From assembly GCF_036186745.1 (NCBI RefSeq), contig NZ_CP108086.1:6572001-6636000 (forward strand): a stretch of DNA of 64,000 nt, given 5' to 3'. The notes under the pieces are model-generated. The model saw nothing but the letters and a program-made list of their open reading frames with translations. It was not told the DNA's origin and ran no database searches. The translations under genes were made by a program, and so were the position numbers. The stretch's first letter is position 1. Each line of letters starts with the position of its first letter. The DNA comes from Microbispora hainanensis (GTDB lineage Bacteria; Actinomycetota; Actinomycetes; Streptosporangiales; Streptosporangiaceae). Of the stretch, positions 42,978-51,757 are shown piece by piece.

Positions 42978-43130
42978 CCCCGCCGTCACAGCCCGTCCGG
43001 GCACTGAGCAGGCCGCGCCGCCGCGGCCCATCCGCGCGCTCAGCAGCACACCCCGCCGTCAGAACCCCGCCGTCACAGCCCGTCCGGGCACTGAACAGGC
43101 CGCGCCGCCGCGGCCCATCCGCGCCCTCAG
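42978..43130. repeat. 87-bp imperfect tandem duplication after the M20 gene
   Basis: A block starting CCCCGCCGTCACAGCCCG at 42978 recurs at 43065 with few differences; a shorter CCCCGCCGTCAAAG unit precedes the first copy. The second copy ends at the stop of the M20 amidohydrolase gene. Confidence 0.75.
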
Positions 43131-44374
43131 AGAGCCCCGCCGGGGCTGGCGGCGGCCGGTGTGAGCAGATCCTCCAGAACGGCGGCGAGTGCGGCGACCC
43201 CGGCGAGGCAGTCGGCCTCGTCGGCGTGCTCGTACGGCGAGTGCGAGACGCCCGTGGGATTGCGCACGAACAGCATGGCCGCCGGGACCTCACCGGCGAG
43301 GATGCCGGCGTCGTGCCCTGCCCCCGTGGGCAGCACCGGCGCGCCGCCGAGGACGCCCGCGACACGGTCGCGCAGCGGCACGTCGAAGTTCACGACCGGT
43401 GTGTAGGACTCCCGGGTCACCTCGGCCCCCTCGGCAGCTCGGGTCGTCTCCTCGACGAGCCTGTCGAGCAGGGCGGCGTCCGGCGCCCGGCAGTCGAGCC
43501 AGGCGCTGACCAGCGACGCGATGGCGTTGGTGCCGTTGGGCTCGACTTTGATCCTGCCGAAGGTGGCCAGGGCCCCCAGGCGTTCGGCGTTCGCCCGGGC
43601 GGCCAGCACCGCCGCCGCGTACGCCGGCATGGGATCGCGCCGGTCCTCCAGGCGGGTGGTCCCGGCGTGGTTGGCCTCCCCCCGGAAGTCGAAACGCCAG
43701 CGGCCGTGCGGCCAGATCGCGGAGGCGACGCCGACCGGATGCGGTGTGGCGGCAAGGTGGCGGCCCTGCTCGACGTGCAGCTCCACGAAGGCCCCGATGC
43801 GGGTCAGGCGCGCGTCGTCACGGCCGGCGGCCGCCGGGTCGCGTCCCGCCCGCTCCATCGCCGCTGCCAGCGTGACGCCGTCCGCGTCGCGCAGCGCCCC
43901 TGCCGTCTCGGGACGGACGGCGCCGGTCATCAGCCGCGATCCCAGGCAGGCCAGGCCGAATCTTGCGCCCTCCTCCTCGGTGAAGTTCACCACCGCCAGC
44001 GGCCGCTCCGGCCGGAACCCGCGCGCCCGCAGGGCGTCGAGCGCGGCGAACGCCCCCACGACCCCCAGCGGGCCGTCGTACGCCCCGCCATCGGGCACGG
44101 AGTCAAGGTGGGAACCGGTCACCACGGCGTCGCCCGCCGTGGAATCGCCCAGCCAGGCCCACTGGTTGCCGTTGCGGTCTGTCTCGTACGCGAGGCCTCG
44201 GCTGAGTGCCTGCTCCTCGAACCAGGCCCGGCACTCCGCGTCGGCCGCCGTCCAGGCGTGCCGCCGATATCCGCCCGTCGCGTCGCACCGGCCCACGGGG
44301 AGCAGGTCGCGCCACAGCCGGCGGAAGCCGTACTCGACCTCCTCCGGCAGGACCAGGGCCGCGCCCTCACGCAT
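43127..44374 (-). CDS. M20-family amidohydrolase (allantoate/N-carbamoyl amino-acid hydrolase type) in hut cluster
   Basis: A 415-residue dizinc amidase of the M20/HyuC-AllC branch: [20 protein letters not shown] with the first metal histidine and bridging aspartate, [11 protein letters not shown] with the catalytic glutamates, LHVEQG, and a C-terminal metal histidine in [15 protein letters not shown]; the dimerisation segment contains [18 protein letters not shown]. Family members hydrolyse allantoate, ureidoglycine or N-carbamoyl amino acids. Its ATG overlaps the urocanase stop by 8 bp (44367-44374), so it belongs to histidine breakdown, perhaps replacing HutG to remove formimino/formyl groups from glutamate derivatives. 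That specificity is inference from position. Confidence 0.85.
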   Translation of the reverse strand: MREGAALVLPEEVEYGFRRLWRDLLPVGRCDATGGYRRHAWTAADAECRAWFEEQALSRGLAYETDRNGNQWAWLGDSTAGDAVVTGSHLDSVPDGGAYDGPLGVVGAFAALDALRARGFRPERPLAVVNFTEEEGARFGLACLGSRLMTGAVRPETAGALRDADGVTLAAAMERAGRDPAAAGRDDARLTRIGAFVELHVEQGRHLAATPHPVGVASAIWPHGRWRFDFRGEANHAGTTRLEDRRDPMPAYAAAVLAARANAERLGALATFGRIKVEPNGTNAIASLVSAWLDCRAPDAALLDRLVEETTRAAEGAEVTRESYTPVVNFDVPLRDRVAGVLGGAPVLPTGAGHDAGILAGEVPAAMLFVRNPTGVSHSPYEHADEADCLAGVAALAAVLEDLLTPAAASPGGAL

Positions 44375-46217
44375 CGTGGTCCGCCCCCGCCCCCGCCCCC
44401 GCCCCCGCCTCGGCCATCGGGACGCGTACGCCGCGCTCCCCGGCCACCTCGACGGCCCGGTCGTATCCGGCGTCCACGTGGCGGATCACACCCATCCCGG
44501 GGTCGTTGGTCAGCACCCGGCGGATCTTCTCCCCCGCCAGCGGCGTGCCGTCGGCGACGGTGACCTGTCCCGCGTGGATGGAGCGGCCGATGCCGACCCC
44601 GCCGCCGTGGTGGATGGACACCCAGGACGCGCCGGAGGCGACGTTGACCATGGCGTTGAGCAGCGGCCAGTCGGCGATCGCGTCGGAGCCGTCCAGCATG
44701 CCCTCCGTCTCGCGGTAGGGCGAGGCCACTGAGCCGCAGTCGAGGTGGTCGCGGCCGATCACGATGGGCGCGGAGATCTCCCCCGAGGCGACGAGGTCGT
44801 TGAACCGCTCGCCGGCCCGGTCGCGCTCGCCGTACCCGAGCCAGCAGATCCGCGCGGGCAGGCCCTGGAACCGCACCCGCTCCCCCGCCATCCTGATCCA
44901 CCGGGCCAGCGGCTCGTTGTCGGGGAACAGATCGAGGATCGCGCGATCGGTCGTCGCGATGTCGGCCGGGTCGCCCGACAGCGCCGCCCACCGGAACGGG
45001 CCCTTCCCCTCGCAGAACAGCGGCCGGATGTAGGCGGGCACGAACCCCGGGAAGTCGAACGCCCGCGCATAGCCGGCGAGGCTCGCCTCGCCCCTGATCG
45101 AGTTGCCGTAGTCGAACACCTCCGCACCCGCGTCCTGGAAGCCGACCATCGCCTCGACGTGCCGGGCCATCGACTCGCGGGCCCGGCGGGTGAAGCCTTC
45201 GGGGTCCTTGCGCGCCAGCTCGGCCATGTCCTCGAACGCGACGCCCAGCGGCAGGTAGGCCAGCGGGTCGTGCGCGCTCGTCTGGTCGGTCACGATGTCG
45301 ATCTCCGCGCCCCCGGCCAGCAGTGCGGGCACGGCCTCGGCCGCGTTGGCCACGACGCCGATGGACAGCGGGCGGCGGGCGTCCCTGGCCTCGTACGCCA
45401 GGCGCAGAGCCTCCTCCAGGCTCTCGGCCCGGACGTCGAGGTAGCGGTGGGCGATGCGGCGCTCGACGCTGCGCGGGTCGCAGTCGACGCAGATCGCCAC
45501 GCCGCCGTTCATCGTGACCGCGAGCGGCTGCGCGCCGCCCATGCCGCCGAGCCCGGCGGTGAGCGTGATCGTCCCGGCGAGACTGCCGCCGAACCGCTTG
45601 GCCGCGACCGCCGCGAACGTCTCGTACGTGCCCTGCAGGATGCCCTGGGTGCCGATGTAGATCCACGAACCGGCCGTCATCTGGCCGTACATCGTGAGCC
45701 CGAGCCGCTCCAGCCGCCGGAACTCCGGCCATGTCGCCCAGTCGCCGACGAGGTTGGAGTTGGCGATGAGCACGCGGGGAGCCCACTCGTGGGTGGTCAT
45801 CACGCCGACCGGGCGGCCCGACTGCACCAGCAGGGTCTCGTCGGCCCGCAGGGTGGTGAGCTCACGCACGATCGCGTCGTACGACGGCCAGTCGCGGGCC
45901 GCCTTGCCGCTGCCGCCATAGACGACGAGCCGCTCCGGATGCTCGGCGACCTCGGGGTCGAGGTTGTTCATGAGCATGCGCAGGGCGGCCTCCTGCTGCC
46001 AGCCGCGGGTGTTCAGCGTGCCGCCGCGCGGAGCCCGGATCGGAGCCCGGCCGCCGGAATCCCGCTCGCCGGAATCCCGCTCGCCGGAATCCCGCTCGCC
46101 GGAACCCCTGCCGCCGAAAATCCGCTCGTCGGAACCCCCGCCGCCCGAACCGTGGTCGCCGGAACCCTGGTCGTGCGCGGCCCTGCCGTTGAGGGCGCCA
46201 CCGCCGTCGTCAGCCAC
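44367..46217 (-). CDS. hutU: Urocanate hydratase (urocanase)
   Basis: A 616-residue NAD-dependent urocanase, the second step of histidine degradation (urocanate to imidazolone propionate). The family core is complete: [60 protein letters not shown], the NAD loop [20 protein letters not shown], and [20 protein letters not shown] with the active-site cysteine. The conserved part starts near residue 57; before it is a Gly/Ser/Asp leader containing SGERD repeats, and the C-terminus has an AGAGAGAG run. GTG 46217 is preferred because CTCCTCC (46223-46229) is a good minus-strand ribosome site 5 nt away; GTG 46232 is upstream of it. It is followed by the coupled M20 gene. Confidence 0.95.
   Translation of the reverse strand: MADDGGGALNGRAAHDQGSGDHGSGGGGSDERIFGGRGSGERDSGERDSGERDSGGRAPIRAPRGGTLNTRGWQQEAALRMLMNNLDPEVAEHPERLVVYGGSGKAARDWPSYDAIVRELTTLRADETLLVQSGRPVGVMTTHEWAPRVLIANSNLVGDWATWPEFRRLERLGLTMYGQMTAGSWIYIGTQGILQGTYETFAAVAAKRFGGSLAGTITLTAGLGGMGGAQPLAVTMNGGVAICVDCDPRSVERRIAHRYLDVRAESLEEALRLAYEARDARRPLSIGVVANAAEAVPALLAGGAEIDIVTDQTSAHDPLAYLPLGVAFEDMAELARKDPEGFTRRARESMARHVEAMVGFQDAGAEVFDYGNSIRGEASLAGYARAFDFPGFVPAYIRPLFCEGKGPFRWAALSGDPADIATTDRAILDLFPDNEPLARWIRMAGERVRFQGLPARICWLGYGERDRAGERFNDLVASGEISAPIVIGRDHLDCGSVASPYRETEGMLDGSDAIADWPLLNAMVNVASGASWVSIHHGGGVGIGRSIHAGQVTVADGTPLAGEKIRRVLTNDPGMGVIRHVDAGYDRAVEVAGERGVRVPMAEAGAGAGAGADHDA
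46054..46113. repeat. 15-bp tandem repeat in hutU leader
   Basis: Three identical units of CCGGAATCCCGCTCG and a fourth diverged unit; on the minus strand they give the repeated SGERD pentapeptide before the urocanase core. Confidence 0.9.
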
Positions 46218-46254
46218 GAGTTCTCCTCCCACCCGCGCCCGCGGCGCATGGTTC

Positions 46255-46291
46255 TATTCAGTGAGTCCCACCCATCGTGGGTGAATGAATA
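46255..46291. promoter_or_regulatory. Nested palindromes before hutU, candidate RpiR operator
   Basis: CACCCA-TCG-TGGGTG (46269-46283) is a perfect 6-bp inverted repeat, flanked by TATTCA (46255-46260) and its complement TGAATA (46286-46291). The TATTCA element also occurs before the RpiR gene (TTTTATTCAACACG near 47670). The pair is a reasonable operator for the RpiR-type regulator encoded just upstream. Confidence 0.5.
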
Positions 46292-46294
46292 GAT

Positions 46295-47623
46295 TCAGTC
46301 AATGAGGAACACCCCACGGGCGGCGGCCGACGCCTCGAACGCCTCCAGGCGGGCCTGGGCCCCGGGCAGTTCATCGCACATCGCCTCAAGCAGCACCCGG
46401 CCGAGCATCATCGGCGCGCACGCCGTGTCGAACACCAGGTGCGTGCCCACCGCGGCGGTGAGCAGAACGTCCGACAGGCCGGCGAGGGACGGCACGCGCC
46501 GGTCCGCGACCGTGACGACGGCCAGCCCGGCCGCGCGGGCGGCCCGGAGCGCGTCCAGCAGTTCGGCGGGATAGCGGGGCAGGGCGAAGCACAGCAACGC
46601 CGTGGCCCCGGCCGCCGCCGCCTGCTCGACCCGGTCGGCGAGGAGCGACCCCGCCTCGTGCAGGGGCCGTACGTCGGGGTGCACCTTCGCCGCGAAGTAC
46701 GCGAATCCGGCGGCCTGGGCGGCGGCGGCCCGCAGGCCCAGCACCGGCAGCGGCCGCGAGGCGGCGAGCAGGCGGGCGGCTTCGGCGACGGGCCCGGGAT
46801 CGTCCAGCGAGCGGGCGAGGGCGCGCAGGTTCTCGATCTCCGCCAGCACGGCCCGCCGATAGCCGCCGCCCGCGCCCGCCGCCCGGTCCGCCCCCAGATC
46901 GGGCCACGACTCGGGCAACGGCTCGGACCACGACTCGGCGTCCGCGGGCGCAAGCTGCCGAGACCCGGGTTTCTGCGGCACGGAGCGGGCGGGCGCGCCG
47001 GGGTCCGGCGACGGACGATGCGAGCCCTCCGGCGGGGCGGGAGGCACCGGCGCGGGCCGCTCCCCCCGGCCTCCGGTCCGTCCATCCGCGCCGCCGTCGG
47101 AGAGCCGGGGCGTCGCCGTGGAGATGCGGGCATCCGGCCCGGCGTCCTCCCCGTTCCGGCCGGAGCCGTCCCGTTCCCGGCCCTGCCGTACGCCCAGCTC
47201 GCGGAACCTGCGCCGGAGGCCGGGATATCCGCTGTAGCCCAGCGCCGTCGCGAAGCGGGTCACCGACGGCTGGCTGACCCCGGCCAGCTCGGCGACCTCG
47301 ATGCTCGACAGGAACGGCGCCTCGGCGGCGTGCTGCGCGAGGCAGTGGGCGATCCTGCGCTGCACGGGCGTCAGCCGGTGCCCCTCGAACAGCCGCAACA
47401 GACGGGACGCGGCGTCGTCGTCAAGACCGCCGAGGTCCCCGAGGTCCCCGGGAACCTGGCGATCACCGTCCCGGGCACTGCCGTCGCCCCGATCGTCACT
47501 GTGATCGCGGACGTCGCCCTCATCGCCAAGGTCATGATCGTCGCGGCCGTCACCCTGAGCGGCGGCGTCACGGGGGTCGCGGGGGGTGGACGGGCCGTCG
47601 TCCGTGTGGTGGCCGGTGTTCAT
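46295..47623 (-). CDS. RpiR/MurR family regulator (HTH + SIS)
   Basis: A 442-residue regulator. The HTH lies near residues 80-150: LTPVQRRIAHCLAQHAAEAP followed by SSIEVAELAGVSQPSVTRFA and TALGYSGYPGLRRRFRELGV. The SIS sugar-phosphate-type domain starts near 285 (VAEAARLLAASRPLPVLGLR) and runs to the end. Typical RpiR proteins have about 280 residues; here an acidic Asp/Gly-rich leader of about 75 residues and a 110-residue Pro/Gly-rich linker between HTH and SIS add the excess. It is directly upstream of hutU on the same strand with a palindrome in between, so it probably controls histidine use. ATG 47623 follows GGAGG. Confidence 0.85.
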   Translation of the reverse strand: MNTGHHTDDGPSTPRDPRDAAAQGDGRDDHDLGDEGDVRDHSDDRGDGSARDGDRQVPGDLGDLGGLDDDAASRLLRLFEGHRLTPVQRRIAHCLAQHAAEAPFLSSIEVAELAGVSQPSVTRFATALGYSGYPGLRRRFRELGVRQGRERDGSGRNGEDAGPDARISTATPRLSDGGADGRTGGRGERPAPVPPAPPEGSHRPSPDPGAPARSVPQKPGSRQLAPADAESWSEPLPESWPDLGADRAAGAGGGYRRAVLAEIENLRALARSLDDPGPVAEAARLLAASRPLPVLGLRAAAAQAAGFAYFAAKVHPDVRPLHEAGSLLADRVEQAAAAGATALLCFALPRYPAELLDALRAARAAGLAVVTVADRRVPSLAGLSDVLLTAAVGTHLVFDTACAPMMLGRVLLEAMCDELPGAQARLEAFEASAAARGVFLID

Positions 47624-47700
47624 CGTCCTCCGCCTCGCCTGCCCGCGCCGGGCCGTTCGGTCTGCATGCTTTTATTCAACACGCAGTCTCCGGGGAGGGG

Positions 47701-47709
47701 TTGTCCACA
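47701..47709 (+). promoter_or_regulatory. Second isolated DnaA-box-like site
   Basis: TTGTCCACA within the 13-mer GGTTGTCCACAGG that also stands before tex. It lies in the divergent region between the RpiR gene and the next hydrolase gene. Confidence 0.35.
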
Positions 47710-47786
47710 GGCAAGACGCCATCAGCGCGGCCCGCGCGGAGATTGCCTAGTCTGATCGGCAGAACTCAGCAAGGAGATTGCCGTTG

Positions 47787-48905
47787 ATGACCGGTGGTTT
47801 GAGAAGTGGTGGCCTGGGCCGGCGCCTGGGGTTCGTCGCGGGAGCGGCCGCCCTGGCGGCGGCGGTGTGGGCGGTGCGCGACGTCCCCGCCGCGCTGGGG
47901 GCGCGGCCCTCGGGTGAGCGGGCGCTCCGGGTGCGGCGCTCGAAACAGTTCCGCAACGGCGCGTTCCGCAACACGAGCCCCAGCCCCGTCCTCCCGCCGG
48001 GGACCAGGCAGCAGGTCGTCCGCGAGTTCCTCCGCCGGACGCAGCGCAAGCCCCGGCTGCCCGTTCCCCTGATGACTCCCGGCCCGTCCCGGGGCGGCGA
48101 CCTCGACGCCGTCTGGTACGGCCACTCCTCGGCCCTGATCGAGATCGAGGGGCGGCGGGTGCTGCTCGATCCGGTCTGGAGCGAGCGTTGCTCCCCGGCG
48201 TCGTTCACCGGGCCGCGGCGCCTGCATCCTCCGCCGGTGCCGCTGTATCAGCTGCCCGAGCTCGACGCGATCGTCATCTCGCACGACCACTACGACCACC
48301 TCGACATGGACACGGTGCGCCTGCTGGCCCGCACGCAGTCCGCGCCGTTCCTGGTGCCGCTCGGGGTCGGCGCCCATCTCGAACGGTGGCGGGTGCCCGC
48401 GTCGCGGATCGTCGAGCTCGACTGGAACGAGGAGACCACGGTGTCCGGTCTCCGGTTCGTGGCGACCCCCGGCCGTCACTTCTCCGGCCGCGGGCTCCGC
48501 CGGGACCAGACCCTCTGGGCCTCCTGGGTGATCGCGGGCGAGCGGCGCCGGGTCTTCTACACCGGCGACTCCGGCTACTTCGACGGGTATGCCGCGATCG
48601 GCGAGACGTACGGGCCGTTCGACCTGTCGGTGATCCAGATCGGCGCCTACAGCAAGGGCTGGCCGGACATCCACATGACGCCGGAGGAGGCGATCCTCGC
48701 CCACCTCGACGTACGCGCCGGGGTGCTGCTGCCGGTGCACTGGGGCACGTTCTCGCTCGCCCCGCACGCCTGGAACGACCCGATCGACCAGCTGTGGCGG
48801 GAGGCCAAGGCACGCGACGTGCGCCTCGTGGTGCCGCGGCCGGGCGAGCGCGTCACGGTGGACGACCCGCCGCCGGTGGACGGCTGGTGGCAGACGATCC
48901 TGTGA
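47787..48905 (+). CDS. NAPE-PLD/UlaG-like MBL-fold hydrolase with N-terminal helix
   Basis: A 372-residue metallo-hydrolase. After a hydrophobic stretch (RRLGFVAGAAALAAAVWAVR), which could be a membrane anchor or signal, comes the MBL fold with VWYGHSSALIEIEGRRVLLD, metal site ISHDHYDHLD, ATPGRHFSGRG, VFYTGDSGYF and LLPVHWGTF. This set matches the N-acyl-phosphatidylethanolamine phospholipase D-like/UlaG group. ATG 47787 has AAGGAG 10 nt upstream; TTG codons at 47778 and 47784 are alternatives. Substrate unknown; phospholipid cleavage is possible. Confidence 0.85.
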   Translation: MTGGLRSGGLGRRLGFVAGAAALAAAVWAVRDVPAALGARPSGERALRVRRSKQFRNGAFRNTSPSPVLPPGTRQQVVREFLRRTQRKPRLPVPLMTPGPSRGGDLDAVWYGHSSALIEIEGRRVLLDPVWSERCSPASFTGPRRLHPPPVPLYQLPELDAIVISHDHYDHLDMDTVRLLARTQSAPFLVPLGVGAHLERWRVPASRIVELDWNEETTVSGLRFVATPGRHFSGRGLRRDQTLWASWVIAGERRRVFYTGDSGYFDGYAAIGETYGPFDLSVIQIGAYSKGWPDIHMTPEEAILAHLDVRAGVLLPVHWGTFSLAPHAWNDPIDQLWREAKARDVRLVVPRPGERVTVDDPPPVDGWWQTIL

Positions 48906-49017
48906 AGAGCCGGTCCGCGCCGCGAGGTGCGGGCCCTCGGGGCCGATACGGTGTCTGGGCCATCGCCGAGACGCTGGAGCAGGGCCGCGACAGGCCGGTC
49001 GGTTGATCCGGGCCGAG

Positions 49018-49374
49018 TCAGGGGGCGGTGGCCGCCGGACGGCTCAACGCGTCGGCGCGGGTCGGATACACGGTGAGCCGTGAGGTCAGGCCGAGCAGCG
49101 AGAACAGGTGACGCATCTGCGGGCTCATCCCGCAGAGCGCGCCGTCGCCGTCCTTCGGCGGGGTGCGGACGCAGGCGTCGATGAGCACCCGCATGCCGGC
49201 GCTGTCGATGAACCGCAGTTTCTCCACGTCGAAGAGGATGCGCGTCGCGGGACGGGCCAGGAGGGGCTCTACACGCTCACGCAGCCGGGGGACCGTGATC
49301 ACATCGAGTTCGCCGCTGAGGGTGACGAGGGTGAAAGGAGGTGACTGCGCCACCGACACCTGGAAGTCGTGCAT
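49018..49374 (-). CDS. STAS-domain anti-sigma factor antagonist
   Basis: A 118-residue single STAS domain of the SpoIIAA/RsbV type: FTLVTLSGELDVITVPRLRE, ILFDVEKLRFIDSAGMRVLI with the phosphorylatable serine in DSAG, then CGMSPQMRHLFSLLGL. Such proteins free a SigB/SigF-like sigma factor from its anti-sigma kinase when unphosphorylated. ATG 49374 has GGAGGTGGGAG upstream on the minus strand. No kinase partner is adjacent, but a stress-type promoter stands before the next gene on the other side. Confidence 0.9.
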   Translation of the reverse strand: MHDFQVSVAQSPPFTLVTLSGELDVITVPRLRERVEPLLARPATRILFDVEKLRFIDSAGMRVLIDACVRTPPKDGDGALCGMSPQMRHLFSLLGLTSRLTVYPTRADALSRPAATAP

Positions 49375-49439
49375 GGCTCCCACCTCCGTTGGTGAGATGA
49401 CCCCACCGGAACAGCTTCCGGACTTGGCCATACTACGCG

Positions 49440-49457
49440 TAATCGGGCGATTAATCG
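49440..49457. promoter_or_regulatory. Overlapping palindromes upstream of the STAS gene
   Basis: TAATCG-GG-CGATTA (49440-49453) overlaps CGATTAATCG (49448-49457), both perfect, in a short AT-rich stretch 66-83 bp before the STAS start. This is a likely promoter/operator. Confidence 0.45.
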
Positions 49458-49552
49458 CAGATTGCCGACGAAAGTCTGTTCAGGTTTCACTTCCGCCTCT
49501 CAGGTAGTCCCGGTCCATCGGCATACGAGCAACGGCGGTCGTCTGCCTCAGG

Positions 49553-49680
49553 CCGGTCACCACGCCGGTCACGCCGCCGGTCACGCCGCCGGTCACCGGA
49601 CTGGTCGCGGCACTGGTGACGGCACTGGTGACGGCACTGGTGACGGCACTGGTGACGGCACTGGTGACGGAACTGCTCAC
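49553..49680. repeat. 12-bp minisatellite in two halves
   Basis: Left half: four CCGGTCACGCCG-like units (49553-49600). Right half: five identical GGCACTGGTGAC units (49609-49668) and a diverged sixth. The units carry GGTCAC on the left and GGTGAC on the right, so the halves are partly complementary and can fold back. The frame across it (Val-Thr-Ser-Ala repeats on the minus strand) has no start or ribosome site worth calling, so I treat it as non-coding. Confidence 0.85.
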
Positions 49681-49827
49681 CACGGGAGGCTCATCCAGTA
49701 GTGGTTCACCGGAGTCGAAGAAGACCGGCGACCCCGCACGCCGGGACGGCGTCCAGCGGCTGACGGCCCCCGCCCACGGCCCCAGCCCACTGGATGACAA
49801 TCTCGGTCAAAGGCTCCGAATGTCCAC

Positions 49828-49854
49828 GTTTGTCGCATTCCACGGTTTGGGTAC
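49828..49854 (+). promoter_or_regulatory. SigB-class stress promoter for the ferritin-like gene
   Basis: GTTT (49828-49831), a 17-bp spacer and GGGTAC (49849-49854) fit the actinobacterial general-stress consensus GNNT-N(14-17)-GGGTA. It lies 32 bp before the ATG, leaving room for a short leader with GGGGAGGAG. Confidence 0.55.
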
Positions 49855-49886
49855 GCCCAGCGCCAATCGTGGGGAGGAGCACCGAG

Positions 49887-51086
49887 ATGACGTTCAATCC
49901 GCTGCAGGAGCGGGGAGTCCCGCTGGATCGGCAGCTGCGCAACTGGCGCGAGCTGAATGTCACGCCGATCGACCCCGACCGCGCCGATCCCTACACCCGG
50001 TGCCGGATCATCACGATGAACGGCATCGAGATGGAAGCGGTCATGTTCAGCCATCATTTCGCCCGGCGGTGCCAGGACCTGGAGGTGCGGCAGCGCCTGG
50101 CGGAGGTGCGCTACATCGAGGCCCAGCAGCAGAAGGCGGTCAACTGGCTGCTGCCGGGGCAGTCCTCGGTGCTGGAGACGACCCTCGGCTACGAGCAGGT
50201 GGCGGTGGACCTGACCGCCTGGGTGGCCCGCATGGAGCCCGACCCCTATCTCAAGCAGGCCTACCAGTTCGGCGTGCTGGAGGACTTCGACCACCTCTAT
50301 CGGTACGCCAACCTGTACGAGATGATCGAGCACCGCAAGGCCGAGAAGATCGTCGACCAGCTGACCGAGGTGATGCCGGGCCGGCCGACGAAGATGCACC
50401 ACCGTCACCCGGTCGACAACGTCCGCGAGCACTACGACCGCAACAAGGCGAAGCCCATCTCCAAGCTGCACGCGCTGACCATCATGTCCGCCGAGCAGCA
50501 GACGATGAACTTCTACATGAACGTCGGCCCGACGTACATGGAGCCGATCGCGCGGCAGCTCTACCAGGAGATCGGGCTCATCGAGGAGGAGCACGTCACC
50601 CACTACGAGTCGCTGCTCGATCCGGGCGAGACGTGGTGGGAGCAGTGGCTCAACCACGAGTACAACGAGTGCTACCTGTACCACTCGTTCATGGAGACCG
50701 AGTCCGACCCCAGGATCAAGGCGATCTGGGAGCTGCACCTGAACATGGAGCTGGAGCACCTGCGGATCGCCGCGGACATGTTCCGCCGGCACGACGGGCG
50801 CGAACCGGAGCAGGTGGTGGCCCGGGAGCTGCCGAAGCCGGTGACGTTCGAGCCGAACAAGGAGTATCTGCGCGAGCTGATCTCCACGCAGATCGACTAC
50901 ACGACCCTGGGCACCGGGTACGTCCAGGAGGCCCACGAGCGGTTCCAGCGCTGGCAGGACCAGCTCATGGGCGGGGAGGAACCGCCCAGCGAGCGCGTCA
51001 TCGACGACAACCGCGCCAGGTCGGGTGACGAGTATCGCCTGGAGACCGAGGGCTCCCACCCCCTCTACAGCCTGCGCACCCACTGA
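49887..51086 (+). CDS. Ferritin-like diiron protein
   Basis: A 399-residue, strongly helical protein with many acidic and histidine residues arranged as in ferritin-like four-helix bundles: MNGIEMEAVMFSHHFARRCQ, RYIEAQQQKAVNW, LEDFDHLYRYANLYEMIEHR, QEIGLIEEEHVTHYESLLDP and HLNMELEHLRIAADMF; the ExxH pairs are likely iron ligands. No named family is assigned. Start ATG 49887 is set by GGGGAGGAG (49871-49879). A stress-type promoter precedes it, and a hemerythrin gene converges on it beyond a terminator, suggesting a role in oxidative or iron stress. Confidence 0.8.
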   Translation: MTFNPLQERGVPLDRQLRNWRELNVTPIDPDRADPYTRCRIITMNGIEMEAVMFSHHFARRCQDLEVRQRLAEVRYIEAQQQKAVNWLLPGQSSVLETTLGYEQVAVDLTAWVARMEPDPYLKQAYQFGVLEDFDHLYRYANLYEMIEHRKAEKIVDQLTEVMPGRPTKMHHRHPVDNVREHYDRNKAKPISKLHALTIMSAEQQTMNFYMNVGPTYMEPIARQLYQEIGLIEEEHVTHYESLLDPGETWWEQWLNHEYNECYLYHSFMETESDPRIKAIWELHLNMELEHLRIAADMFRRHDGREPEQVVARELPKPVTFEPNKEYLRELISTQIDYTTLGTGYVQEAHERFQRWQDQLMGGEEPPSERVIDDNRARSGDEYRLETEGSHPLYSLRTH

Positions 51087-51093
51087 GGACGCG

Positions 51094-51136
51094 CCCCGGC
51101 CCGGGTCCGTACGCGTCGTACAGACCCGGGCCGGGG
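51094..51136. terminator. Bidirectional terminator between ferritin-like and hemerythrin genes
   Basis: CCCCGGCCCGGGTC (51094-51107) pairs perfectly over 14 bp with GACCCGGGCCGGGG (51123-51136); the loop has 15 nt. It serves two convergent genes. Confidence 0.85.
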
Positions 51137-51151
51137 CCGGTCGTGCCGCCC

Positions 51152-51733
51152 TTACTTGCGCATCGCCTGCCGGATCAGGTCGCGTGCCCGATCCATGATC
51201 GCCGCCGGCGGGCCCAGCAGCAGGTTGCGCGTCATCGACTCCACCCCCGGGCGCGGGCGGGTCGGGGCCATCGCCTCGGCGGCACGGACCCCGAGCGCCA
51301 TCGCCCGCCGTTCGGCCGCCGTCGTCTCGGCCCGGAGCCTGGTGAACTCGTAACGCTCCTCGGCCCGCGCGTGCGTGAGCACGGCCATCCGGAGCCGGTC
51401 GAGCTCGGACATGAAGCCGGGATGGTCCGGGCCCATCTCGTTCAGCTTGAGGAGCATCTCCTTGGCCTCGCGCTCCTCCTTGAGCCGGTCGGCCACCACG
51501 CCCGTTCCCCCGTCCACGCGCAGCCGGGTGTAGGGGTGGACGATCTCCTCCTCCGCCGTCTCGTGGACGGCCAGCATGCGCACCAGCCGCCGGAACGGCT
51601 CGGCGCGCTGGTCGGACGGGGCGTGCTCCACCTCGTCGAACATCTCCCTGATCAGCGCGTGCTGGTGGATGAGCAGGTCGACGACGTCGCCTTCCTTCAT
51701 CAGTTCCGGCACCGGGTGCTGCATCTCGGTCAT
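51152..51733 (-). CDS. Hemerythrin HHE-domain protein, second copy
   Basis: A 193-residue helical protein: DVVDLLIHQHALIREMFDEV, RLVRMLAVHETAEEEIVHPY and a downstream RLRMAVLTHARAEERYEFTR supply the histidines and glutamates of a non-haem di-iron site. It differs from the 12.7-kb hemerythrin in having no long C-terminal extension. ATG 51733 follows GGGGAGAGG; the longer frame to 51820 runs through a hairpin. Likely O2, NO or iron handling. Confidence 0.87.
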   Translation of the reverse strand: MTEMQHPVPELMKEGDVVDLLIHQHALIREMFDEVEHAPSDQRAEPFRRLVRMLAVHETAEEEIVHPYTRLRVDGGTGVVADRLKEEREAKEMLLKLNEMGPDHPGFMSELDRLRMAVLTHARAEERYEFTRLRAETTAAERRAMALGVRAAEAMAPTRPRPGVESMTRNLLLGPPAAIMDRARDLIRQAMRK

Positions 51734-51757
51734 GTCCCTCTCCCCTCTGATATGGCA

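Noticed and set aside
42978..43130. CRISPR-like direct repeats
   Set aside because: Only two adjacent copies without unique spacers; the other tandem arrays in the window likewise lack spacers, and no cas gene is present.
49480..49800. Minus-strand frame with Val-Thr-Ser-Ala repeats
   Set aside because: Its content is just translation of the 12-bp minisatellite, and no ribosome site was found; it also overlaps the promoter of the ferritin-like gene.
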